A stretch of 64,000 bases of DNA, taken from contig NZ_CP084261.1 of assembly GCF_022879575.1 (NCBI RefSeq), positions 744,001 through 808,000 on the forward strand, written 5' to 3'. The notes below the pieces were generated by a model. The model saw nothing but the letters and a program-made list of their open reading frames with translations, was not told the DNA's origin and did not search any database. Below are positions 1-10,346 of the stretch, in pieces (within the stretch, counting starts at the first letter, position 1; each line of letters starts with the position of its first letter). The position numbers and the translations under genes were made by a program. The DNA is from Caballeronia sp. SL2Y3 (GTDB taxonomy: Bacteria > Pseudomonadota > Gammaproteobacteria > Burkholderiales > Burkholderiaceae).

Positions 1-73
1 CTTCGGTCAGGCCCGGCGTGCGTTCCTGTTGCTGGTCGGCGAAAGGCGGCTTCGGATATGCGCTTGCGTCCAT
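1..73 (-). CDS. SDR-family oxidoreductase, N-terminal fragment
   Basis: Only the first 24 codons lie in the window; the gene runs off the left edge. The reading starts at an ATG at 73 with a GAGGAC ribosome site just upstream and begins MDASAYPKPPFADQQQ. That proline/glutamine-rich leader, followed by PGLTE, is characteristic of the long-N-terminus short-chain dehydrogenases (YghA/general stress protein 39 type), where the NAD(P)-binding Rossmann fold starts about 40 residues later. The catalytic part is not visible, so the family call rests on the leader alone. It is divergent from pobA. Confidence 0.6.
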   Translation of the reverse strand, partial: MDASAYPKPPFADQQQERTPGLTE

Positions 74-166
74 GTCGGTGTCCTCGTGTTGATGAGTCGG
101 GATAAACCCTCGGTCAGCAAACACCGGACCCGGTTTGACGGGCCTTTGCGGCCGGTATCTCGATAA

Positions 167-1438
<1,272 letters not shown>

Positions 1439-1595
1439 GTTGGCGTTCGCTTCGCTCGGCGCTGCGCTGGTGGCAAGGCGCTGGGCGGCAGTTTGATCAG
1501 CGGCTGTACTCACTCGGCAACCTGACGGCTGCTGCCCCCAATCACGCTCCCTCTCCGGCGAGGGCGCCCGGCATCCGCCGCGCGCCCTCCCGACT

Positions 1596-3854
1596 TCACA
1601 GCACCGCCACGACCCGCGCATCGCCTTCCACCGACGGCACCACTTGCCCGCCCACGCGCCGGAACGTGATGGTGACGTTCTTCTCGCCGATGCGCAGATC
1701 CCCGATCTCCAGCCAGTCGATGCCTTCGGGCAACTGCGGCCGGTCGACGCGAATCTCGTCGTTGACCGCGTCGATCGTCACGCCCAGACACGCCTCCAGA
1801 ATCATGAACGGGGAGCCGGCTGCCCACGCCTGCGGCAGGCACGCTACGGGATACGCAATGGGCCGCTCGCCGCGTTGCCGCGTGAAGCCGCAGAAGAGCT
1901 CCGGCAAGCGCATGTCGAACGTGACAGCCGCCTCGAACAGCGATTGCAACAAGCCGACCGCCGCCCCGCGCTCGCCGTAGCGCGCAAGGCCGCGCGCGCA
2001 GATGGCCGAGTCATGCGGCCATACGGAGCCGTTGTGATACGACATCGGATTGAAGCGCGGCTGCCCGGCCGCCAGCGTGCGCACCCCCCAGCCGGTGTGA
2101 AAAAGCGCGGATTCCAGCTGCCGCGCGACCGCCTCGCCGCGCTTGCGCTCGACGAGATCGAATGCAAGCAGATGCCCCGCATTCGACGAGAGCACCCGAC
2201 AGAGCTCGTTGCGCCCATCCAGCGCGATGCCGTAGAAGTCCATCTCGGGCATCCAGAACAGCGCCTCGACCCGTTCGCGTATGTGCTCGGCGCGCCGCTC
2301 GAACTCGGCAACGCGCTCATGCTCGCCGCGCTCGCGGGCAAGGCGCGCCATCGTGGAGAACGCCGTCGATGCGTAAGCCTGCACCTCCACGAGCGAGATC
2401 GGCCCGATGGGAAACTGGCCGTCTGCATGGAACACGGAATCATGACTGTCCTTCCAGCCCTGATTGGCAAGGCCGTATTCGGTCGCCCGCTGGTAGCTCA
2501 ACAGACCATGCGGGTTTCGGTCGCAATGGCGGGCGACCCAGCCGGCGGCCAGTTGCAGCGCCGGCCAGATTTCGTCGATGAGCGCGCGGTCTCCCGTGCG
2601 CTCCGCATACGCGCCGGCAAGCACGATGAAAAGCGGCGTGCTGTCCACGCCGCCGTAGTACAACGCGAACGGAACTTCGCCCGTCGCCGCCATTTCGCTC
2701 TTGCGCGTCTCGTGCATGATCTTGCCGACTTCGGCGTCCCTGAACGCCGAGTCTTCGCGCGCCTGATGCGCAGCCAGAAAGCGCAGGACGCCGCGCGCAA
2801 GCGTCGGTTGCAGCCAGAGCATCTGAAGCGACGTGATGATGGCGTCGCGACCGAACGGCGTCGAGAACCACGGAATGCCCGCGTACGGGTACGGGCCGGT
2901 TTCGAGATCCGTGGTCAGCAAGCCGAGGTCCGCGAGCGAGCGGTCGATCCATTCGCTGAAAAGCGGATTGCTCGATCTGACGCGCGCGCCGGCACGGCGC
3001 TTGTCCCGCATGCTGCGGTGCGCATCGACGAGCGCCTCGCGGATGGCCGGGCGACCCGACTCCGGCGCGCATTCCGCGGCTTCCGCGGCGTTGCGCTTGC
3101 TCTCCTCGCTGGCGTCGTTCAGCGCGTGCGTGACCGCCGTGACCGACAGATACACCGAAATCGCCGTTTCCGACTGAATATGGAGCGCGTAGTCGGCGCG
3201 AGTCGGCGAGAGAACATCTGGCGCGGGCGTGAACTGAATGCGCGCGGTGCGCTCCACTTCGTCCAGCCCGATATAACTTAGTACGACTTCCCCGTTTTCG
3301 ACTGCGGGCGGGCGCAAGGTGCCGCGCTTCGGTCGAATCGTGCCGCGCACTTCGAACATGTCGAGAAAGTCGGCGGCGAACGAGATGGAAAGCGGCACCG
3401 TCGACGGTTCCGTGCCGTAGTTCGTGAGCACGATGCTTTCGTGCAGCACGTGCCCCGATAGCACACGTTTGCGCTCGACGTGAATCACACCCTCCGGCGT
3501 GCGTGCCCCGCCGATGGGCGGCAAAGGCCGGTTCGTCAGATGCGCGGTGAATACGGCGTTATCGCTGGAAACGCTGCCCGATAGCAGCGAAGGCGCGCGG
3601 CCGCCGAAGGTCAGCACGAGTTCCGAGAGCACGCGGGTGTCGTTGACGAACAGGCCGTCGTCACGACCGCGTATGTCGCCGTTGGCGTCGTAGACGGCGA
3701 AGGTGTTGCCGGATTTGAGGACGAATTGCCGTTCGGTGGGCTGGTTGACGTTCTCCGTGGGAATGAATGCCTCGTCCGTCGCCGTCAACTGCTGCTGTTG
3801 CTGCTGTTGTTGTTGCTGTTGCGTCGGGTTCTGCGTCTGTTCCTTCGTATCCAT
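1596..3854 (-). CDS. Amylo-alpha-1,6-glucosidase / glycogen debranching-type protein
   Basis: 752-residue protein with the N-terminal beta-rich bacterial glycogen-debranching domain (FVLKSGNTFAVYDANGDI near residue 45, then DGLFVNDTRVLSE). An (alpha/alpha)6-barrel glycosidase region follows (AGIPWFSTPFGRDAI, SYHNGSVWPHDSAICA, LPELFCGF). Family members remove alpha-1,6-linked glucose or act on related oligosaccharides; the exact substrate is not shown. The ATG at 3854 follows GGAAGGTGC. The N-terminus carries an uninterrupted run of eleven glutamines (residues 12-22) encoded by a CAG/CAA tract. Neighbours are unrelated and no glg operon is present. A stress or compatible-solute role is possible but unsupported here. 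Confidence 0.88.
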   Translation of the reverse strand: MDTKEQTQNPTQQQQQQQQQQQLTATDEAFIPTENVNQPTERQFVLKSGNTFAVYDANGDIRGRDDGLFVNDTRVLSELVLTFGGRAPSLLSGSVSSDNAVFTAHLTNRPLPPIGGARTPEGVIHVERKRVLSGHVLHESIVLTNYGTEPSTVPLSISFAADFLDMFEVRGTIRPKRGTLRPPAVENGEVVLSYIGLDEVERTARIQFTPAPDVLSPTRADYALHIQSETAISVYLSVTAVTHALNDASEESKRNAAEAAECAPESGRPAIREALVDAHRSMRDKRRAGARVRSSNPLFSEWIDRSLADLGLLTTDLETGPYPYAGIPWFSTPFGRDAIITSLQMLWLQPTLARGVLRFLAAHQAREDSAFRDAEVGKIMHETRKSEMAATGEVPFALYYGGVDSTPLFIVLAGAYAERTGDRALIDEIWPALQLAAGWVARHCDRNPHGLLSYQRATEYGLANQGWKDSHDSVFHADGQFPIGPISLVEVQAYASTAFSTMARLARERGEHERVAEFERRAEHIRERVEALFWMPEMDFYGIALDGRNELCRVLSSNAGHLLAFDLVERKRGEAVARQLESALFHTGWGVRTLAAGQPRFNPMSYHNGSVWPHDSAICARGLARYGERGAAVGLLQSLFEAAVTFDMRLPELFCGFTRQRGERPIAYPVACLPQAWAAGSPFMILEACLGVTIDAVNDEIRVDRPQLPEGIDWLEIGDLRIGEKNVTITFRRVGGQVVPSVEGDARVVAVL

Positions 3855-4044
3855 TGCACCTTCCTGAAAGTGACGTGAAAGGGGCGCCCGATGGCGCAAA
3901 GTGGCGGTTCGCAATACGCCTTGAGCCGTTAGAGGCGAACGGCCGGCGGTTCACGCGCGGGTTCCGTGCAGCAGGTGAACCGCTGACCGGCTATCATCGA
4001 CGGTTTTTCGACCCACCGACGCCTGTCCGGTTCTCCCCGCGCGC

Positions 4045-4836
4045 ATGTTTCCGCATATCGACTTACTTTATTCCGCTTCCGGGTTGGCCGTCGGCTTTCT
4101 CGTCGGGCTGACCGGCGTGGGCGGCGGCTCGCTGATGACGCCGCTGCTCGTGCTCCTGTTCGGTATCCATCCCGCCACCGCCGTGGGAACCGACCTGCTC
4201 TACGCCGCCGCCACCAAAACCGCGGGAACGCTCGTCCACGGCCTGAAGGGGTCCGTCGACTGGCGCATCACCGGCAGGCTGGCGGCAGGCAGCATGCCCG
4301 CGGCCGCCGTCACCCTGTACTTCCTGAATCAGCACGGCATTACCTCGCCCGGCACGGCGCGGCTGATCCAGTTGATCCTCGGCACGGCGCTCCTGATCAC
4401 CGCCGTCTCCCTCGTGCTCCGGCCGCAGCTCGCGCGCTTCGCTTACCGCAAGGGCCGCAGCCGCCCGGAACGGCCCGCGCGCACGGCGGCGTGGACCGTG
4501 CTGACCGGCGCGATTCTCGGCATGCTGGTTTCCTTCACCTCGGTGGGCGCCGGAGCTATCGGCGTGACCGTGCTATTGCTGCTCTACCCGCGCCTCGCCA
4601 CCGTGCGCATCGTCGGCTCCGACGTCGCGCACGCCGTGCCGCTCACGCTGATCGCCGGCGCGGGCCACTGGATGATGGGCTCGGTCGACTGGTCGTTGCT
4701 CGTGTCGCTCCTCGTGGGCTCGATTCCGGGCATCGTGATCGGCAGCAATCTCTCGTCCAAGGCGCCCGAAGCACTGCTGCGCTACCTGCTCGCCGCCACC
4801 CTCGTTCTCGTCGGACTAAAGCTCGTGTTCAGTTGA
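4045..4836 (+). CDS. TSUP-family (TauE/SafE) membrane transporter
   Basis: 263-residue integral membrane protein of the sulfite exporter TauE/SafE family. The two half-repeats are visible: the first opens with GLTGVGGGSLMTPLLVLLFG after the first helix (about residues 12-40), and the second with GAILGMLVSFTSVGAGAIGVTVL around residues 155-180. About eight hydrophobic segments can be counted. Members move small sulfur- or carbon-containing anions across the inner membrane; the substrate cannot be read from sequence. It starts near the membrane-facing MFPHIDLLYSASGL without a long leader. It is divergent from the debranching enzyme. Confidence 0.88.
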   Translation: MFPHIDLLYSASGLAVGFLVGLTGVGGGSLMTPLLVLLFGIHPATAVGTDLLYAAATKTAGTLVHGLKGSVDWRITGRLAAGSMPAAAVTLYFLNQHGITSPGTARLIQLILGTALLITAVSLVLRPQLARFAYRKGRSRPERPARTAAWTVLTGAILGMLVSFTSVGAGAIGVTVLLLLYPRLATVRIVGSDVAHAVPLTLIAGAGHWMMGSVDWSLLVSLLVGSIPGIVIGSNLSSKAPEALLRYLLAATLVLVGLKLVFS

Positions 4837-4866
4837 TGTTAGTCACGCGGCCCGGCGGTTTCCAGT

Positions 4867-4926
4867 CGGCCGAATGTCATAGGCAAAATCGCATGTTCCG
4901 GTTTTTTTGCTTATGCCGTTCGGCCG
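4867..4926. repeat. Imperfect 22-bp inverted repeat / long hairpin
   Basis: The arm at 4867-4888 (beginning CGGCCGAATGTCATAGG) pairs with 4905-4926 (ending GCCGTTCGGCCG), with three mismatches around a 16-nt loop containing a run of Ts. It lies 30 nt after the TSUP stop codon and could act as its transcription terminator. The long imperfect arms also resemble a small inverted-repeat element. No flanking target duplication was recognised. Confidence 0.45.
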
Positions 4927-5059
4927 GGTTTCCGGCAGCCGGTCGATGCGGCATCATGCGCTGTCAGACCCAACGAGGCGCAGCGTCACGCGGCCGTCGT
5001 TGTTCTGCGTCGATCATCCGCGCGCCGGCAGGCGTGTGCATGCAACGAGGAGTCACGCG

Positions 5060-6766
5060 ATGAAACCGAACGACGAGCCGAACGACAAGCCGAACATCGA
5101 GCCGAATCACGAACTTCCCGCAAGCCCTGACGCCCCCGCCGACCCGGCGCGGCGGCGCTTGCTGGCTGCGGGCGTCGGCCTTGCCGGATGGTCCCTCGGC
5201 GGCTGCAATCTGTTCGATCACAAGCCGGCCGCGCCGAAGACGGCGGCAGACCTTACGCTGGATCGCGCGCTCGCGGCGCATGTGCGCCAGATAGTCGTGA
5301 TCTACGCCGAAAACCGCAGCTTCACGAATCTCTACGGCGACTATCCGGGCGTGCAGTATCCGCTCTCCGCAGTGACGTCCGCGCAGTACACGCAGTTCGA
5401 CCGCGACGGGGTGACGCCCCTGCCCACGCTGCCCAAGATCTGGGGCGGCCTCGTGCCGCAGGCGCAGGAAGTGGACGGCAAGCGTTACGCCATTGCGGAA
5501 CATCAAATCAGCGAACTGCCCAACGGCCCGTTCCGCCTCATGGACGCGCACGGCGACCCGCTTCCCAACAGCGTCATCACGCGTGATCTGGTGCATCGCT
5601 TCTATCAGAACCAGATGCAGATCAACGCCGGGCGCAACAACCAGTTCGCGGCGTGGGGCGACTCGGGCGGTCTCGTCATGGGCCACTACCGAAATTCGCC
5701 CGATACGCTGAAGCTCTGGGGCCTGGCGCAGCAGTACACGCTCTGCGACAACTTCTTCATGTCCGCATTCGGCGGTTCGTGGCTGAACCACATTTTCCTG
5801 ATATCGGCGCAAGCACCCTTCTATCCGGACGCGAAAAACGGCCCGGCGGCGAAACTGCTGGCTGTCGTCGACGGCGACGACCCAGCCGGCACGCGTCTGA
5901 AGCTTGCGCCGGATTCGCCGAAGTCCGCGCTGGACGGCCCGCCGAAGTTCGTGCGCGACGGCGCGCTGACCGCCGACGGCTACGCGGTCAATACCATGTT
6001 CGCGCCGTATCAGCCGAGCAACGTGAAGCCCGCGCCCGGCGGCGACCCGCGCCTCGCGGATACGTCGAACGCGCTTGTCCTCCCGCCGCAAACCTACGCG
6101 ACCATCGGCGACCGCTTGTCGGACAAGGGCGTTGACTGGGCCTGGTACAGCGGCGCGTGGCAATACGCGCTCGACCACCGCGACACGGGCGCGGTGCCCG
6201 ACTTCCAGTACCACCACCAGCCGTTCAATTACTTTCGCAACTACGCGCCCGGCACCGCTGCCCGAGAACGGCATGTGCGCGATGCCGGCATCGGTGACGA
6301 TCCTTCGACGAACAAACTGCTCGCCGATATCGACGCCGGCCGCCTGCCGGCTGTCACGTTCTACAAGCCGCAGGGCAATCTGAACATGCACGCCGGTTAC
6401 GCGGATGTCGCCTCGGGCGACCGCCACATCGCCAATGTGATCGAGCATATCCGACGCGGCCCGCAGTGGCAGAACACGGTCGTCATCGTGACCGTCGACG
6501 AAAACGGAGGCTGGTGGGATCACGTCGCGCCGCCGAAGGGCGACCGCTGGGGGCCGGGCTCGCGCATTCCGGCGCTCGTCATCTCGCCGTTCGGGAAACA
6601 GGGCTATGTCGATCACACGGTTTACGACACGAACTCGATCCTGCGCTTCATCTCGCGCGTGCATGACCTTGCGCCGCTCGACGGCGTGGCCGCGCGCGAC
6701 CGGGCGATGGCGGCCAACGGCGAAGCGCCGCTCGGCGATCTGACCAACGCGCTGGATCTCGCTTAG
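5060..6766 (+). CDS. Exported acid phosphatase / phosphoesterase (AcpA-like)
   Basis: 568-residue member of the phosphoesterase family (phospholipase C/acid phosphatase superfamily). Characteristic blocks are IVVIYAENRSFTNLYGDYPG near residue 80 (metal/phosphate-binding Asn region), FGGSWLNHIFLISAQ, and VTVDENGGWWDHVAPP in the C-terminal third. The N-terminus has a twin-arginine-like RRR tract (31-33), a hydrophobic stretch and a lipobox SLGGC (Cys49), suggesting export and possibly lipidation. Before this lie four near-repeats of a four-residue unit (PND/PNI/PNH plus E or K, residues 3-18). The ATG at 5060 follows ACGAGGAG. Expected substrates are phosphomonoesters in the periplasm. Confidence 0.85.
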   Translation: MKPNDEPNDKPNIEPNHELPASPDAPADPARRRLLAAGVGLAGWSLGGCNLFDHKPAAPKTAADLTLDRALAAHVRQIVVIYAENRSFTNLYGDYPGVQYPLSAVTSAQYTQFDRDGVTPLPTLPKIWGGLVPQAQEVDGKRYAIAEHQISELPNGPFRLMDAHGDPLPNSVITRDLVHRFYQNQMQINAGRNNQFAAWGDSGGLVMGHYRNSPDTLKLWGLAQQYTLCDNFFMSAFGGSWLNHIFLISAQAPFYPDAKNGPAAKLLAVVDGDDPAGTRLKLAPDSPKSALDGPPKFVRDGALTADGYAVNTMFAPYQPSNVKPAPGGDPRLADTSNALVLPPQTYATIGDRLSDKGVDWAWYSGAWQYALDHRDTGAVPDFQYHHQPFNYFRNYAPGTAARERHVRDAGIGDDPSTNKLLADIDAGRLPAVTFYKPQGNLNMHAGYADVASGDRHIANVIEHIRRGPQWQNTVVIVTVDENGGWWDHVAPPKGDRWGPGSRIPALVISPFGKQGYVDHTVYDTNSILRFISRVHDLAPLDGVAARDRAMAANGEAPLGDLTNALDLA

Positions 6767-7161
6767 ACCGAAGCCTGTTCAACCCACGCACGCGCCGAGA
6801 TTTCGAGCAGATAGCCGTAATGCAGCGCGCCGACCGGCACGACGGCGCGCGCCGGTTTCCACTCGCCGAAATGGCGCGCGTAGATGTCGTTGAACGCCTT
6901 CCAGTGCTCGACGCCGACGAGATAGACCGTCACTTCGATGCAGTCCTTCAGCCCTGCGCCTGCCGCTTCGAGCACCGTTCGCAGGTTGCGCAAGGTCTGC
7001 TCGGCCTGCTCTTCGAAAGGAAGGTCGCCGGTGTGCGTGCCGTCTGGGCGCACGGGCAACTGGCCCGAGACGCAGATCAGATTGCCGGCTCGCGTCGCAT
7101 GGCTGTAGTGGCCGGCGGGAATCGGCAGGCCGGGGGCGTTGATCGCTTCGATCGGTGGCAT
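6763..7161 (-). CDS. RidA/YjgF-family protein
   Basis: 132-residue Rid-family protein. RidA proteins hydrolyse reactive enamine/imine intermediates released by PLP enzymes to keto acids and ammonia; some members act in specific catabolic routes. Family features visible are GNLICVSGQLPVRPDG (residues 26-41), EEQAEQTLRNLRTVLEAAGAGL, and the late PARAVVPVGAL block, where the conserved Arg of the active site sits. The 3' end overlaps the convergent acid phosphatase by 4 bp. It lies 36 bp after a LysR gene on the same strand and may be co-transcribed with it. Confidence 0.9.
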   Translation of the reverse strand: MPPIEAINAPGLPIPAGHYSHATRAGNLICVSGQLPVRPDGTHTGDLPFEEQAEQTLRNLRTVLEAAGAGLKDCIEVTVYLVGVEHWKAFNDIYARHFGEWKPARAVVPVGALHYGYLLEISARAWVEQASV

Positions 7162-7197
7162 CGTGGAGTCCTGTATCGAGCGGGAGCAGCGGTGCCG

Positions 7198-8097
7198 TCA
7201 CAGCGACAGCTTGCCCGCGAGAAAGTCGAGGAACGCGCGGGCGCGCGCGGCCATCGACTCGCTTTGGTAGTAGACGGCGCTGATCGGCTGGCGAACGTCG
7301 CGCAGCGCATCGTCGAGAATCGGGCGCAGGCGGCCCGCCTTGACGTCGGCGGCAGTCATGAAGTCGGCGAGACACGCAATGCCGCCGCCGTCGATTGTCA
7401 ACTGCCGGATTGTCTCGCCGCTCGACGCTGAGATTGCGGGCTCAATGGTGACGGATTCCGCCTCGCGCCCTCCGCGCGTATTGCGCAGCGGCCAGTCGTT
7501 GAGACTTTCGGGCACCGTGAAGCCGATCAGCCGGGCGCGCATGAGGTCGTCGACGTCGCGCGGCTCGCCGTGTTCGGCAAGATAAGCCGGACTAGCCAGC
7601 ACCCGCAAGCGGCTACTGCCGAGCGCGCGTGCGTGCAGCGTGGAATCCTGCAGCGCGCCAATCCGGATCGCGATATCGACACGCTGTTCCAGCAAATCGA
7701 CGATGCGCTCGTTACTCGTCAGTTCCAGCGAAATATCCGGATATAGCGCGGCGAACGCTCTGACGTGCGGCACGACGCAATGAAGCATGAAAGGCGACGC
7801 CGCATCCACGCGCAGCCGGCCCGCCGGACGCTCGCGGCGTCGGGAAAGCGCCTCCTCGGCGTCGTCCATCGCGGCGAGTATCGCGCGGGCGCGGGTCAGG
7901 AACAGCTCGCCTTCGTCGGTGAGCTGCAGCCGACGGGTCGTGCGGCGCACGAGCGTCGCATCGAGTTTCTTCTCCAGCCGCGTCAGCGTCCGGCTCACGC
8001 CCGAGACCGTCTGTTGCAGGCGTTCGGCCGCCGCCGTCATGGACCCGCTGTCGACGACGGTCACGAACACGAGCAATTCGTCGGTATTGGTCTTCAT
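7198..8097 (-). CDS. LysR-family transcriptional regulator
   Basis: 299-residue LTTR. The N-terminal winged HTH is clear (FVTVVDSGSMTAAAERLQQ near residue 10, SGVSRTLTRLEKKLDATLVRR), followed by a periplasmic-binding-like effector domain from about residue 90. It is of the subgroup that normally binds between itself and a divergent target, here the NAD-dependent epimerase gene starting at 8211. The 113-bp gap is the natural operator region. The ligand is unknown. Confidence 0.93.
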   Translation of the reverse strand: MKTNTDELLVFVTVVDSGSMTAAAERLQQTVSGVSRTLTRLEKKLDATLVRRTTRRLQLTDEGELFLTRARAILAAMDDAEEALSRRRERPAGRLRVDAASPFMLHCVVPHVRAFAALYPDISLELTSNERIVDLLEQRVDIAIRIGALQDSTLHARALGSSRLRVLASPAYLAEHGEPRDVDDLMRARLIGFTVPESLNDWPLRNTRGGREAESVTIEPAISASSGETIRQLTIDGGGIACLADFMTAADVKAGRLRPILDDALRDVRQPISAVYYQSESMAARARAFLDFLAGKLSL

Positions 8098-8210
8098 GGC
8101 AGCGCGTCGATTATTGAATCGCAGTCAAGGTTGCTTTGAGACTAACACGCTTTTTGCGAAAGTCGAAACGGACGATACTGGGCGCACTGAATCAATCAAT
8201 GGAGCAACGA

Positions 8211-9107
8211 ATGAATATCTTTGTGACTGGCGCGGGCGGTTTCATCGGCGGATCGATTGCGGCGGGGCTCGTTCGTGACGGGCATCGCGTGCGCGGACTC
8301 ATTCGCCGCGAAGAACAGCGCGATGCGCTGAAGCGCGCGGGCATCGAGCCGGTCGTCGGCAGTCTGGACGACAGCGCCCTGCTCGCCGATGAAGCTCAAT
8401 CCGCCGATGCCGTCATCAACGCGGCGAGCAGCGATCATCGCGGCGCGGTCGAGGCATTGGTGCGTGCGCTCGAAGGTTCGGACAAGCCGCTGCTGCACAC
8501 GAGCGGATCGAGCATCGTCGGGGATGGGTCGGGCGGCGAGGCGTCGGAGGACGTCTACACCGAGGCGCAGTTGCCCGAGCCGACCGCCGACAAGGCGCCG
8601 CGCGTCGCCATCGACCGTCTCGTGCTCGACGCAGCCAAGCGCGGCGTGCGCTCGGCGGTACTTTGCAACACGCTGATCTACGGACACGGCGCGATTCCGG
8701 ACACGGCGAGCGTCCAGTTGCCGCGTCTCGAGCGGCAAGCGAAGAAGAGCGGCGTCGTCAGGCACGTCGGCCGCGGCTTGAATATCTGGTCGAACGTCCA
8801 TATCGACGATGTCGTCGATGCGTACCGGCTGGCACTCGCGAAGACGCCGGCGGGCACGTTCTACTTCATCGAAAGCGGCGAAGCGCAGTTTCGCGACATG
8901 ACGACCGCGATGGCGAAGGCGCTCGGCCTGCGCGGCCCGGAAGACTGGCCGCTGGAACAGGCGATCGAGGAATGGGGTTACGAGATGGCGTCGTACGGGC
9001 TCGGGTCGAACAGCCGCGTACGAGGCGAGCGCGCCCGCACGCTCCTCGGCTGGCAACCGAAGCGCACGTCGGTGATCGAGTGGATCGAGAAAGAGATGGT
9101 GCGCTGA
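8211..9107 (+). CDS. NAD-dependent epimerase/dehydratase (extended SDR)
   Basis: 298-residue extended SDR. The Rossmann motif TGAGGFIGG is at residues 6-14 and the N-terminus is exactly at the first beta strand. A GGAG ribosome site at 8201-8204 sets the ATG at 8211 over upstream in-frame starts. The active-site Tyr/Lys helix is not a textbook YxxxK, which is common in the atypical NmrA-like/epimerase branch, so a catalytic role is probable but not certain. It is divergent from the LysR gene and probably its target. The substrate is not inferable. Confidence 0.85.
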   Translation: MNIFVTGAGGFIGGSIAAGLVRDGHRVRGLIRREEQRDALKRAGIEPVVGSLDDSALLADEAQSADAVINAASSDHRGAVEALVRALEGSDKPLLHTSGSSIVGDGSGGEASEDVYTEAQLPEPTADKAPRVAIDRLVLDAAKRGVRSAVLCNTLIYGHGAIPDTASVQLPRLERQAKKSGVVRHVGRGLNIWSNVHIDDVVDAYRLALAKTPAGTFYFIESGEAQFRDMTTAMAKALGLRGPEDWPLEQAIEEWGYEMASYGLGSNSRVRGERARTLLGWQPKRTSVIEWIEKEMVR

Positions 9108-9119
9108 TCGTCACCACGC

Positions 9120-9147
9120 GGCCAAAATTGGCTTGACCAATTTCGGC
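9120..9147. promoter_or_regulatory. FadR/GntR-operator-like palindrome (site 1)
   Basis: The core AAATTGGCTTGACCAATTT (9124-9142) is a perfect 7-5-7 inverted repeat extended by flanking GGCC/GGCC. The AATTGG-N5-CCAATT form resembles sites bound by FadR-subfamily GntR proteins such as PdhR and LldR. It lies in the gap between two convergent genes, so a terminator role is an alternative, although there is no T-run. Confidence 0.4.
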
Positions 9148-9164
9148 CGCCCAGCGTCTTGCGC

Positions 9165-10268
9165 TTACTTCAATGCGTCCGCGTATTGCGCAATCTCGGC
9201 TTCCGTCATGCCGGATTTTTGCGCCGATTCGCGAATCTGCTTCCACGTCGTCGGGTCGATCGGCACGCCGTTCGCGCCGCGTTCCGCGCGACGCGCTTCT
9301 TCCGGCTCGCCCGGCGCGTAGATCGCATCGACGCCCTCGGCGCGCGGCGACGCCTTCATCCATTCGAGGAAGGCTTCCGCTTCGGCCTGCGCGGCGGGCG
9401 CGTCGAAGGCGTTCGGATCGAGAATGACCGACGTCATGCAGTTGTAGATGGCGCTCGACTTCTCCAGCGTGCTTTCGTGCGTCGTGTAGCCGCCTGACAG
9501 CGCGCCGCCGAAAATCTCGCACAGCGCGGCCAGTCCCGAACCCTTGTGCAGGCCGAACGCCGTCAGCGTGCCGAACGGCTCCTCGTGCATGACTTTCGGC
9601 TCCACGGTCGGGCGGCCTTCGTGGTCGAGCAGCATGCCCGGCGCGACCTTCACGCCTTTGTTATACGCGACGCGCGTCTTGCCGTAAGCGATGCCCGCCG
9701 TCGCGAAGTCCAGCACGAGCGGGTTCTTGCCGTCGCGCGGATACCCGGCGCAGAACGGGTTCGTGCCGAAGCGCCGGTCGATGCCGCCGAACGGCGCGAC
9801 GAGCGGATCGCCCGCTACGTTCACGAAGTGGAACGACACGAAGCCCGCTTTCGCGCATTGCTCGGCCCAGTGGCCGATGCGCCCGATGTGGTGCGCGTTG
9901 CGCAGCCCCACCGCGCACACGCCGAACTTCTTCGCGCGCTCGATGCCGTGTTCCATCGCCTCGTACGCGACGACCTGGCCGAAGCCCTTGCGGCCATCGA
10001 CGGTCAGCACCGCGCCGGCGTCGCGGACGATCTCGGCGTGCGTGTTCAGCTGCAATTGTCCGTCGGCGAGCGACGACGTGTAGCGCGGAATCATGCCGAC
10101 GCCGTGCGAATCGTGGCCCGACAGATTGGCCATCACCAGGTGATCGGCCACGAGTTCCGCCTCGCGCGCCGCGCTGCCGGCGTGTTCCCAGATGGCGCGG
10201 ACGTAGGCATGCAAGGTGTCGGCGGCGATGCGCTGCTCTTTTACTGCGGTTTGGCTCGTTTCGTTCAT
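9165..10268 (-). CDS. Hydroxycarboxylate dehydrogenase B-like (YbiC/HcxB) Ldh-family oxidoreductase
   Basis: 367-residue member of the malate/L-lactate dehydrogenase family with its own NAD(P)-binding fold, unrelated to LDH. It reads closely like E. coli YbiC throughout: ANLSGHDSHGVGMIPRY near residue 48, HHIGRIGHWAEQCA, FGTNPFCAGYPRDGK and LHKGSGLAALCEIFGGALSGG. YbiC reduces or oxidises 2-hydroxy/2-oxo acids. A Delta1-piperideine-2-carboxylate reductase (DpkA) role is a less likely alternative. The ATG at 10268 follows GGAGACGAGAG. The promoter region carries an operator-like palindrome and a related one lies just past the stop. Confidence 0.88.
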   Translation of the reverse strand: MNETSQTAVKEQRIAADTLHAYVRAIWEHAGSAAREAELVADHLVMANLSGHDSHGVGMIPRYTSSLADGQLQLNTHAEIVRDAGAVLTVDGRKGFGQVVAYEAMEHGIERAKKFGVCAVGLRNAHHIGRIGHWAEQCAKAGFVSFHFVNVAGDPLVAPFGGIDRRFGTNPFCAGYPRDGKNPLVLDFATAGIAYGKTRVAYNKGVKVAPGMLLDHEGRPTVEPKVMHEEPFGTLTAFGLHKGSGLAALCEIFGGALSGGYTTHESTLEKSSAIYNCMTSVILDPNAFDAPAAQAEAEAFLEWMKASPRAEGVDAIYAPGEPEEARRAERGANGVPIDPTTWKQIRESAQKSGMTEAEIAQYADALK

Positions 10269-10346
10269 TGCGACTCTCGTCTCCAAAGTCGATTGCTGAC
10301 GCGTCGTCTCTACGTGCGACGCGGGGCCTTCTACTTTACAGACGAT

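Noticed and set aside
1644..3281. 545-codon plus-strand frame opposite the debranching enzyme
   Set aside because: Shadow of the minus-strand gene; no recognisable domain and atypical composition.
9120..9147. Reading this palindrome simply as a terminator
   Set aside because: No T-run on either strand and the core matches operator-type arms; kept as a regulatory candidate with modest confidence.
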